From: Amoebophrya sp. AT5.2 | Lineage: Eukaryota > Sar > Dinophyceae > Syndiniales > Amoebophryaceae | NCBI GenBank assembly: GCA_005223375.1 | Contig: RXOD01005096.1 | Span: 1 to 15,944, forward strand | Length of the DNA: 15,944 nucleotides | Reading direction: 5' to 3' | Shown: one piece after another, positions 7,347 to 15,574 of the stretch | How the letters are laid out: each line of letters starts with the position of its first letter | Position numbering within the stretch: position 1 is the stretch's first letter | Program-made: the position numbers and the translations under genes | Notes under the pieces: generated by a model | What the model was told of the DNA's origin: nothing | The model's database searches: none | Seen by the model: only the letters and a program-made list of their open reading frames with translations

Positions 7347-9432
7347 ATGATTTCGCCAGGGCAGAAGACATCTCTTGGACGGCTCTCGTCCTCCCGAGAT
7401 AGAAACCCGTTTGCATCTTCAGGCGGGAAGCCATCCTCCACGTGTAGCGAACAGCAAGGGTCCACGACATCCGCGCGGCAGCAGGAGGAGAGTCCTACTC
7501 TCGATCCGAGCGCCGGTGGTGTGGGCGAACCGGGCCGAGGAGAGCCGGCTGTCTTGCTCCGAACACGTTCCAGCGCCAGCTACCGCTCTTCCGGGGAGGC
7601 GGACGTGCTTGCCGACGTCGATAGTGAGGAGGATTCCATATTCGATTTTGACGTGCTAAACCCCCCAGCAGCCAACATGTCGGACACGAAGAGGAATAGC
7701 AGCAGCCCAAAAACGGGCACCAGTTCAGGTAGCCGCGCGGCGTCGGCGATGAAGCGCGCTTCGTCGGGAGAAAAGAGAGCATCATCCGTCTCGCCCGGCG
7801 CGGCCAAAAGAGCTGCAGCCGATGGAAGAACGGGTGGTAGCGTTCTGTCTCCGGTCACCCGCGTGCTGGCCCGGGTTACGAGCGAGCCGCTCCTGCTGCT
7901 GTTCTTCCTCGGCCACGCGTGCTCGTCGGTGACGCTGATTCTGATGAACAAGAGCATTGCAATCGCGTTCCCGTACACCTTCACGACGGTGGCACTGCAG
8001 AACCTGGGCACGTTGGTCGGCGCGACCCTCCTACACCTCGCGGGACTGCACGCGCTGAAGCTTCCGCCGCGCCACTTCCTCTGGCGCATCGTGCTGAACG
8101 CTGCGTGGCTTGTGGCCGTGCTGTGGGCCTCCATCGCGGCGCTGCAAAAAGTCTCCGTGCCACTGTATACATAAACGTCAGTGATGAAGATGAAGTTCGT
8201 GGATCGTCTAGCTCTAGATCACACCACGACAAGGATGGATGGAACTACATCAACTCCAATGAAAACGCCTTCACATCAGGTACGTGCTAGCGAGGAACAC
8301 GGTTCCCTTTCTGACGGCCTTCCTAGACCGGGTCTTCCTGGGTCTCAAGATGTCATGGCGAACAATAGGAGGGCTCGTGCTCACTTTCATCGGTACAGTT
8401 AGGGGTCGATTGCGATAATTTATGATTTCGATAATAAAAAAACGATGTAGTCGTGCCAGTGCGCTTTCAGCTTCATCCTGATCTTCGTAAGAAAGTATGC
8501 AGAGGACGTTCCTGGCACCTTCTCAGGTACTTCGATTTACACTTTGGCCGATTCCGAGCTGGACTCGCGTGGCCTGTTTTACGCTATCGCCAACGTGGTG
8601 CTGGTGTCCACCATCTGCGTTTACGAATCCGTCACGATGAAGCAGATCAAGTCGGAGCTCTCGCCGATTCAACTGAATTTCTACCGAGTGCTCTTCTCCA
8701 TGCCCTTCCTGCCGCCACTGCTTTACTACGAATGGACGACGAATAACATGGGCGCCGCCGAAGTCTGGGCAGCACTCGAGCCGAAACTGTTCAGCGTCAT
8801 TCTGTCCGCGTTTCTCGCCTTCAGCATCGGTACGTCGCTTAGCGATACCCTGCGTGTTGATGCTCCTGATTGAGTGATCTAGGCGAGAAAGATAGAACAA
8901 TAAAACTTTGTGTTTAATATATTTTGATTGAAGACCCGCTCCGGCTCCCGCCGCCATCTTGGTGGACAACCTCTTTCTTGCCTCAAACTTTCAAGGTTCC
9001 TTCCTGCTCTCGCTCCAGTCGATGTGTTCTGCCACCACCATCCAGCTCGCAAACATTAGCTACAAGTTCGTAACGACTGTGATTTCGCGGTTCACGCACC
9101 CAACCGAGGTGCACTTAGTAGGGTGGGTTGGCTACGCCATCTGTACAGCAGGATTGGTCCAGTACTCGATAGCGCCCGCGAAAACGACTCCGTTGGCGTT
9201 GAAGAACGAGCCGGAAGATGGTGAGGAGGGCGACGGCGTTCGAGGGGGTGCAGCTGGTTCGAAGAAGAGTGACGCAGCAACAAAAAGGAGGTCATCCGGA
9301 TCTTCCTCTAACGCAGCCACCATGAAGCTGGGCCAGACGGTGGTGAAGAGGCGGGAGCGAAACAGCACGCCTCACGTCGCAAAGCCCGCCCCCGGAAGGT
9401 CCTCAGTGAGTCCCGGAAGCAGGAAAAAATGA
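7347..9432 (+). CDS. Nucleotide-sugar / triose-phosphate family transporter, 4 exons
   Basis: Drug/metabolite-type membrane transporter. Relatives exchange nucleotide sugars such as GDP-mannose for the nucleoside monophosphate in the Golgi membrane. The exons are 7347-8164, 8280-8392, 8527-8829 and 8996-9432, together 1671 nt (556 residues). After about 180 disordered, partly acidic residues, the membrane part starts with LLFFLGHACSSVTLILMNKS. It continues with ALQKVSVPLYVLARNTVPFL, a pattern typical of this family (compare the VP-Y-KN segment of yeast Vrg4-like carriers). Then come TIGGLVLTFIGTSIYTLADS, the TM segment before a SELSPIQLNFYRVLFSMPFL loop, and the last helices SFLLSLQSMCSATTIQLANI and HLVGWVGYAICTAGLVQYS. 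The tail is basic and Ser-rich, about 85 residues. I chose ATG 7347 because the acidic stretch DSEEDSIFDFDVLNPPAANM before the later ATG 7677 reads as coding; a start at 7677 is possible. The substrate cannot be told from sequence alone. Confidence 0.85.
8165..8279 (+). other. Transporter intron 1 (115 nt)
   Basis: It has donor CCACT|GTATAC and acceptor CACATCAG|GTACGTG. Splicing gives VPLY-VLARN and keeps the frame. It holds stops and a short inverted repeat, TCTAG/CTAGA (about 8207-8218). GTA occurs at the start of the intron and again at the start of the next exon. Confidence 0.8.
8393..8526 (+). other. Transporter intron 2 (134 nt)
   Basis: It has donor ATCG|GTACAG and acceptor CTTCTCAG|GTACTTCG. 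Splicing gives TFIGTSIYTLADSEL, which fits the family. GGTAC is repeated at both ends. The last 76 nt (8451-8526) are open in the frame of the next exon, so an alternative upstream acceptor retaining part of it is possible. Confidence 0.72.
8830..8995 (+). other. Transporter intron 3 (166 nt)
   Basis: It has donor ATCG|GTACGT and acceptor AACTTTCAAG|GTTCCTTCC. Splicing gives FLAFSIG-SFLLSLQS and keeps the frame. It contains an AT-rich core (about 8897-8930) and in-frame stops. GGTAC at the 5' end is matched by GGTTC at the 3' end. Confidence 0.78.
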
Positions 9433-9811
9433 ACTGAATCCGCAGCAGTTGCGAGTAGTGCGTATCGTTTCATCCGCGGACCCGATGCTCGGGGGAAGCT
9501 ATATATAAACAATATGAACTTGAACAATGGAAATGGATCGATCATGTGAAAGAGCAGTAGCTAGGGTCATGTCTGCTTCCATGAATGTCAACTACATTTG
9601 AAAGTTGCCTCACTGTTGCTCACGTAGCTCTACTAGCTTTGGCTGGTGGATCTCCTGCATGTTTTGAAGAGACGATCGAATAAAAGCACCAACGGCCTTC
9701 CGAGGTGCGGACCTGACACTCCAGCTTCATGGAAAAGACGGCAGCGACAGAGTTCCAATAGCAGACTGGTGATACTCTGTTAAGTGTGAGAAAGTGTCGC
9801 TTGGGTGTTCG
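9433..9811. other. Gap after the transporter
   Basis: No convincing coding frame on either strand. It probably holds the 3' UTR of the transporter and the upstream region of whatever follows. No canonical terminator or polyadenylation signal is clear; AATAAA occurs only as part of GAATAAAAG near 9680. Confidence 0.4.
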
Positions 9812-10090
9812 ATGGCCGCTAGTTTTAATAGCGACTTTGGGCCTGACCCTGACCCTGATGTCCCTGTCTCTGACTCTGTCATCGCTGCTGTATGTGTATC
9901 GGTGCCCGTTCAGAGCTCTAGTTCGTGTGGCGACTACTCAGATTGTTCAAAAAAAAAAAAACCTCCCAACCTGACGTCGGACGGACACCAGGGAGTGCGA
10001 AGACCATCCATGCTAGATGATCATTCCATTTCAATTCTCAGTGCGAAGTTTCGTAGACCTTCGATGAATCGACTCCCCTTCTACGACTGA
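9812..10090 (+). CDS. Weak candidate small protein (92 residues)
   Basis: ATG 9812 to TGA 10088-10090 encodes an acidic repeat (FGPDPDPDVPVSDS), a Ser/Cys stretch (SSSSCGDYSDCSKKKKPP) and a basic tail. An overlapping frame (9786-9974) gives instead a hydrophobic helix (LTLTLMSLSLTLSSLLYVY). The same degenerate hexamer repeat produces both. The third positions lack the GC bias of the neighbouring genes and there is a run of 12 A, so this may be non-coding. Confidence 0.2.
   Translation: MAASFNSDFGPDPDPDVPVSDSVIAAVCVSVPVQSSSSCGDYSDCSKKKKPPNLTSDGHQGVRRPSMLDDHSISILSAKFRRPSMNRLPFYD
9842..9880 (+). repeat. Degenerate hexamer repeat (CTGACC-like)
   Basis: Successive six-base units resembling CTGACC, CTGATG, CCCTGT and CTGACT cover about 39 bp. 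Confidence 0.5.
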
Positions 10091-10203
10091 CTTCTGTGAC
10101 ACCCTCACGTCACCCGCACCATTTTCGAAATTGACACCGACGCCTAGCTACCCTTACTCCCTCGTTATCGATTCTCGCGCTACCGCTCACATTCATTGTC
10201 ACG

Positions 10204-10281
10204 ATGGAAGACGGGTGGAAGTACTTCTTACTCTTTGATTTAGCCCTCACAGTCCTGCTCGTAGGACTTTTCTGCATATAG
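10204..10281 (+). CDS. Possible 25-residue membrane microprotein
   Basis: ATG 10204 to TAG 10279-10281 encodes MEDGWKYFLLFDLALTVLL followed by VGLFCI. This is a short charged start followed by one uninterrupted hydrophobic helix. It could be a microprotein, a leader ORF, or the first exon (signal anchor) of a spliced gene, because GTAGGA at 10261 could be a donor. No homologue is known to me and such short frames arise by chance. Confidence 0.2.
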   Translation: MEDGWKYFLLFDLALTVLLVGLFCI

Positions 10282-10424
10282 AATCGCTACTTACTATAAG
10301 GACCCGCCTAGGCCTAGCCCAAATACCGGCTCCCTACATACTAGTGTCTTCCGCAGCGTTTGTTTTAGCGCGGCGGCGGCAGCCACGAACATACTAAAAA
10401 CCTTAACCTATTAATTTGTTAGCG

Positions 10425-10460
10425 TTCCAGTTCCACATCCACTTCCACTGCCAGTTCCAA
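10425..10460 (+). repeat. Six degenerate copies of TTCCAC hexamer
   Basis: The units are TTCCAG, TTCCAC, ATCCAC, TTCCAC, TGCCAG and TTCCAA, in perfect six-base register. They end 13 bases before the ATG of the carboxypeptidase and are open in its frame (Ser/Thr codons), so they could be leader or coding. Confidence 0.7.
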
Positions 10461-10473
10461 TTATCAGCTTTCA

Positions 10474-12441
10474 ATGGGGCTCGCGCGTGGACAGCCCCAC
10501 CAGAAGAGCGTGTCAAAGAGAACCGCGAAAAAGTCGGCGGCAGGCACAAAGGCTGCGACGCGAGGAAGTGGCAGTCCGGATGCCGGAGGCAATGCGAACA
10601 AGAAGATCCCTCTACGGATCAGCGCCGACTTCGCGAGCGGGAATGTGGTTGTGGACTCGATAAAGCTAAAGGCACGACGCCGCGACACCGACATCGTCGA
10701 AGCGAATTTACGAATCCGGGACGACAGCAATCTTCCGACGCACAGCCCATCCAAGGCGGGGTTCTGGTTTTACTTCAAAGCTGCGCTTGACGATGACGCG
10801 CGGGTCGCGGGAGGGGGCGAGGAAGTGATAGTTTCCTTTCGGTTGCGTGTCCGCGGCGAAGCGGAACCGTGGCAGGGCTACCGGGTGTGCTACTCGCGCG
10901 ACGACAAGCACTGGAGCCGCCTCGACGCTACGCAAAACCTCGTCGCCAGCGCGCAGAGGGTCTGTTGGAAGTACACGTTCCCGGCCGCACTGAGTGAAGA
11001 TTCAGTCCGTCCCGCTGTTTGGTTTGCGTACTACCAGCCGTACACGCTGTCTCGCTACCAAGCGTTCATCGAACAGACAGAGAAACTGGCCGTACAGAAC
11101 CACGGCAATGTTACGATCGAGACCATTGGGAGCTCGGAGCAAGGGCGGCCGATCCACCTGCTATCGCTACCGCTAACCACGCCTATGCCACTTCTTCCGA
11201 AATTTAGCGCGGAACATGATCTTCAGAGACAGACCGCACTCGAATACGGAACCTCCTGCAGGTGTTGCATCAGCAGGTTCTGAGGGCACGGAGATTGTTC
11301 CGCTTTCGCCGGCGCTTTCCACGTATTCGGGCGGCTCGACAACGCAAAGTGGCGATGGATGCACGTCGCGTCGCTCGCTTACGGCGGAGCAAGAATCGCC
11401 AGACACAAATATATGGATTGTCGCACGACAGCACCCCGGGGAGTCGATTGCAAGTTGGATGGTCGAAGGCCTGGCGCGCGCCTGGGCGACTAAGGCAAGC
11501 CCTACTGCGGCAGGAGCAGGATGGCACCCCAGGTGCCCTTCCGCCTCATCGAGAGTCGTGTTGCGCGTGATTCCTCTCGCGAATCCAGACGGCGTCGAGC
11601 TGGGAAATTGGTACGCAAACAGCATGGGCATAAATATGAACGGTGACTGGTTTCGTCGGCGAAGCAAAGAGGTCCGCGTCATCGAAGAGGCGATGTTAAG
11701 AAAGTATCCGCCTCACCCACTGGCCCCGTCCCTGGACCTGCACGGAGACGAGAGCGTGCGGAATGGGACGCACTTCGTCAGCTTCTTTGGCTCGCCGGCC
11801 CCGGCCTCACGGCAGCAAGGCAATTCGGAGAGTCAGAGGAAGGCTCCTGCGGCGGTTCTCAGGCCCGGATCAGCCACGTCTTCCGGTATTTCTGCCGCCT
11901 CGTCGTGCAAGAACTATCGGTTCGGCCTTGGGGGAGAAAAAGAAATTGGGTCGCCTGTCGCAGGAGCGCTTTCGCCGCCTGGGGCGCCGCATGCGTTTTC
12001 ACAGTCGTCGTCCGCGAGCTCACGAACAACGGCTCCGTGCGAAGCCCATGAAAGAAGTGCCCTATACTGGACAGCTACAAGCCCGGCGGGTGCGACGCAC
12101 CTGTCAAGTCCTTTTTCGCGAAGAGCACACTACCGGGACATCTACTGCGCCTTTCTGGATCACCGAGCGATCTAGATCCACAAAAAGTAACAAAGCCGTT
12201 GCCGTATCGGTATCAAGAATCGCGAACGAACTGCATTCGTTGCTTATTCTAATCTGCCAAACTCCCCAAAAAAAGTGTAGTGGTGAAAAAATTACTTACT
12301 ACAACGTCCTGTTTCCAGCCGTGTGTGCCTCAGCTCAACGGGAGCTACATCGTCATCGTCTACGATTACATGCAAGTTCAAACCGAAAACCGAAAACGGA
12401 GTATCGTCCAAGTCCATAGAAGCAACCGTTACAAGAAATGA
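10474..12441 (+). CDS. M14 cytosolic-type zinc carboxypeptidase, multi-exon
   Basis: Metallocarboxypeptidase of the CCP/Nna1-like branch of M14. Eukaryotic relatives remove C-terminal or side-chain glutamates, for example from tubulin. A basic tail (1-45) precedes the beta-sandwich N-domain (about 48-190: ISADFASGN, then FWFYFKA, GYRVCYSRDDKHW and FAYYQPY), then GRPIHLL at 224-230. The catalytic domain follows in another frame: IWIVARQHPGES has zinc ligands His (11432) and Glu (11441), then NPDG (11582) and LDLHGDE with the third ligand His (11741). An intron at about 11262 or 11277 to 11349 reconciles the frames. After 11850 the reading is unclear. A likely 3' part in frame 1 reads CPILDSYKPGG, with intron 12187-12318 (CCTGTTTCCAG) and last exon GSYIVIVYDYMQVQTENRKR, ending at TGA 12439-12441. 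I could not locate the general-base Glu (usually in a Y/F-T-L-E motif). The Arg positions after NPDG and in N-x-N-R are not Arg here. Confidence 0.75.
11277..11349 (+). other. Candidate carboxypeptidase intron (73 or 88 nt)
   Basis: Donor AG|GTTCTG (11277) or AG|GTGTTG (11262), acceptor ACGCAAAG at 11349. Either choice moves the frame from the N-domain exon to the HPGE exon. The acceptor lacks a pyrimidine tract, so the boundaries are tentative. The two candidate donors lie in two copies of GCAGGT. Confidence 0.35.
12187..12318 (+). other. Intron (132 nt)
   Basis: It has donor AAAAA|GTAACA and acceptor CGTCCTGTTTCCAG|CCGTG. Its length is a multiple of three and it holds in-frame stops. It is visibly AT-richer than its flanks (poly-A at 12268). 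Confidence 0.55.
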
Positions 12442-12518
12442 CATCGAAAATATCCCCGACTGCTGGCGGTCGTCTTCGGCCGCGGATCGTCCTACAACAC
12501 GTTAGCGCGCGGGGTGTG

Positions 12519-15500
12519 ATGTGGTCCCTGTCTTTCTTCCTCGCCCTCTCCGCGATTTCGTTTACAACTGCGGTCAGGAGCATGGAGGTGGACCGCGCAG
12601 GTTGTACATCGGGAATTCCGCAAGTTGCGCACGCAGGTCACGCGCGAGACTCCATGCTTCCACCCGGGCTGGCCGCGGTTCTGGCGACGACGGTCCCTCC
12701 GTCGACAACGAGTGAAGCACGAGCATCGGGCGCTGGTGCTGCGGCAGGAGGCTTAGGTGGAGGTCGCGCCGTCCACCTACCGCACGCCGAAAATGAAGTC
12801 GATGCATCGAATGCTACCGCCAGCGCAGGAATTGCCGCAGCAACACCAGTACAGGCTTCGGGTGCTGCCCCGCCACATCCGAACAAGGGACCGCGACCGC
12901 CGCCCGGCCCGCGGCCGGTCGTCGGGCCGAAGCAGAAAAAGTACGCAAGTTCGGCTGGATCGACTCCACCAGAAGCAGACTCCGGTCACAGCTGGGCTGC
13001 GACACCGGGCTTTCATCATCCCGTCAGCAAGACGCGCGAGCGCGACGACAGTCCATGTCCGAACGTAATGCCTGGTACCGAGCAGGTGATGTTGCACAGT
13101 TTCGCTGGGCCGCTCAATCCGGAGGCGGAGGCGGAAATACCGTCCGCCCCAGTCGCAGTTGTGACTCAGCAGCAACAGAACACCACGAAAACCGGCACGC
13201 CCCGCGGCACGCGCGAAAACTTGGTCGCGGCCCTGAATCAGCAGGAGCACATTACAGGAGCAGCCCTATTGCTGGCATCCGAGTACGACAAGGAGAAGGA
13301 CGAGAACAGCGCCGGTCTACTTGCGGTCGGGCCGACACAACAACCGGAAGCAGAGGCTGCACCCCAGACAACCCCGCACGCCAGCATCGTGGCGCTCGGA
13401 ACTACAACACGGTCGAGGAGCAGAGAGGCCAGTGGCCCGGCGACGTCCGGAGGTTTTTTTGTGGCCCCCGCGTACCGGTCCGGGACGAGTGTGGCTTTCG
13501 CTGACCGCACCACTCGCCCGACCCCAGGCTCGACAGCCGCCTCCCGCAGCAATACTAGCAACTCGAACCACAGCACCCCACGTTCACGTAACGCGTCTTC
13601 TAGCGCGTACCCCGGCGCCTCCGCCCCGCAGTTGGAGATCCACCATAGCGCCGCTGGCGTTTTGTCCGCGGGCGCTTCTGCCGGACGGTCGTCCACTGAC
13701 GAGTTAGCGTTTGCGGTAAAGAATTTGGAACGCGAGATTCTGTCGTGCAAGGAGCGCAACATGAAAACGGGACGGGTCGTGCAGACGAGAACCTCGCTAG
13801 ACGCCACGACGGACATGATCGCACGCATGCAGCAATTGTCCCTACAGGCATCGAAGCGCCGGGCGCTGTCCGCATCCGCGACCACGCGGTCGCTGTCGGC
13901 GAAATTCGGAAGGTCGGAAAGTTGCGAACCAAAGCTGGAGGGAGAGAGGACGATTCCGGAGGGAACGCCGCACTGCCACTGGAGCGGTGCTCTCAACGTG
14001 TTCAGCGACGATGAAGAAACTCCTGTTCCGGAAGGAGGTGAAGCGGGTGCTGCGCACGACGGGGGGGGATATGCGCAGCGATTCGCAGAAATGGTGGCGG
14101 CTGCAGCAGCACAGTGCCCTTCTTCCAGTGACATGCCTGCTAGGCTGTCCACTGCGCAAATCGCTGGCACGGATGCAGAGACTCCTGTTGGGGCGGGGCG
14201 CCAAGGAGCCCGCCGCGATCATGCTACGACTGGTGACGGGGACATGAGGATGGAGGATGCAGAAAACAATATAAAACGCGAACACGCAAACACCCAGCAC
14301 GAGCACGACCGGAGCGAATATGCTGATTTGAGCTTTGTGAATGCTGACTTGTTTTTAGCACCACTCCCGGCCAGGCGCCAATACACCGCGCCGCCCACGT
14401 TCGAACCGCGCGAAGGCTTGGAAATTGGTGAACCCGGCCGGCAGTGCTCCGCTCCAAGTTCGTGTGGGGTCGGGTCGGGCTTGAAAAGGTTCGCACTCCG
14501 GGTTGGAAACAAGGGGTCCTCTTCTGCCGCCGGCGAGGGTGGAGGTAGAGCAGCAGCGGACGAGCTGCAGCAGCCCGGAGAAGGTAGCGGTTTATTGAGG
14601 CCTAGTAGCTCCTCGGAACGCGGCCGTGCCAGCGCATTGAGGAATGCTATGTCACGGGTCGCCAACTTCGCGCACGGGCACGGGGGCGGCGGGAATAATA
14701 AAGCCGGTGGCACCATCAACAGCACGACGAGGACGTCGTCGGAAAAGGGCATCAGACCGGTGCTACCGCCGATCGCAGGTGGTGCGGAGCGGGGCGTTTC
14801 AAACGATGGATCCAGTCCTGGTGGGAGTTCGTCCTGCAAGGTCCCCAGCACAAGCAGTCGCGCGCGAGCCCGGTTAGCCCTCCTGCGGGGGTCATCCTAC
14901 GCGAGAGGCCCATAGTGGAGGATCGGCCTGCATCCGTCAAGTCCTGCTGGTCGCGGCACGCAGCCGCGGATGCGGCGCTGCAGGAACAACACGAGGAAGA
15001 ACGACATCAGAACCGCGGCTCTGGCTCTGTTTCTCGTGCGTCCAGGCCGAACTCGCAGGAGTCCACAGTGAAACAGCTGCTGACATCGCCTCTCCTGCAC
15101 CTCCGGCTCCCCGCCGACGAGCAGGACGGACCGGAGCATCACGACGACGGGCGGAGCGCAGGCTCCTTCCACGCGTTCGGGCTGCTGAGTCGAGGGCACC
15201 CACCCGCCTCTCGCGGCGTGGATAGCACTCTGCGACAGTTGCAGAGGAGCTCTAGTTTCGGCTGCTTGTCGCACGACGTGCCGCCCGGAATCGAGAGCCC
15301 GTCGAGTACCGCGTCTTTGGGTCCGGGTGGTCCGCTGTCTGTCGACGCAGGAGAAACTGCTGGAGACGGTGCAGCTACGGCGAGGCCGCCGCCGGGCGGG
15401 CAGGACCGGGCGCCACGCCCGATGAAAACATTGGGCGTGGGGAGGGAGCATCTGACAACGCCGCGCAAGAAAGCGGACGTCCTTCGCGAGAAGAAAGGGC

Positions 15501-15574
15501 TCGTGGAAAGGAGCGCGACCGGGCATAGTCGCTCGCACATTGCAGCGGAGACGGCACGAGCAGGAAGCAAATAG
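12519..15574 (+). CDS. Long secreted or membrane-anchored disordered protein
   Basis: From ATG 12519 the protein begins MWSLSFFLALSAISFTTAVR, a clear signal peptide. Nearly 1000 residues rich in Ala, Gly, Ser, Pro and Thr follow, with a proline-rich run (KGPRPPPGPRPVVGPKQKK), a Gln tract, and one helical segment in the middle (about 13700-13920: ELAFAVKNLEREILSCKERN and MIARMQQLSLQASKRRALS). The frame runs open to TAG 14913. The neighbouring frame, to TAG 15572-15574, clearly continues the same composition (QSRASPVSPPAGVILRERP, STLRQLQRSSSFGCLSHDV). A junction at 14840 (CCTGCAAG|GTCCCC) with a donor at 14779 (62 nt) or 14821 (20 nt) restores the frame, giving 997 or 1011 residues. ATG 12438 in the same frame would add 27 residues and turn the signal peptide into an internal anchor. 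No domain is recognised. A secreted or surface effector-like role is only a guess. Confidence 0.6.
14779..14840 (+). other. Candidate intron (62 nt; or 20 nt from 14821)
   Basis: The 62-nt form is CGCAG|GTGGTG to CCTGCAAG|GTCCCC. The 20-nt form is CCTG|GTGGGAG to the same acceptor. Both keep the frame, and both put GGT at the donor and GGT again after the acceptor. The region is GC-rich, unlike the other introns. A one-base sequencing error could mimic it. Confidence 0.4.

Larger units (their letters stand above)
10091..10473. other. Leader region of the carboxypeptidase gene
   Basis: Apart from the 25-codon frame at 10204 and the hexamer array at 10425-10460, I see no gene. A small palindromic patch, CCTAGGCCTAG, lies near 10307. 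Confidence 0.4.

Noticed and set aside
7057..7470. 137-codon minus-strand frame overlapping the transporter 5' end
   Set aside because: The + strand here holds a well-formed last exon (to 7175) and the transporter start. The minus frame has no family signal.
11763..12419. 218-codon + frame overlapping the carboxypeptidase
   Set aside because: Mostly Arg-rich shadow of the +2 frame. A short part (LGRLSQERFRRLG) may be a real exon, but the frame as a whole crosses a clear intron (12187-12318).
13238..14170. 310-codon open frame on the minus strand
   Set aside because: It lies fully opposite the secreted-protein gene, has the composition expected of an antisense shadow in GC-rich DNA, and shows no motif or splice support.
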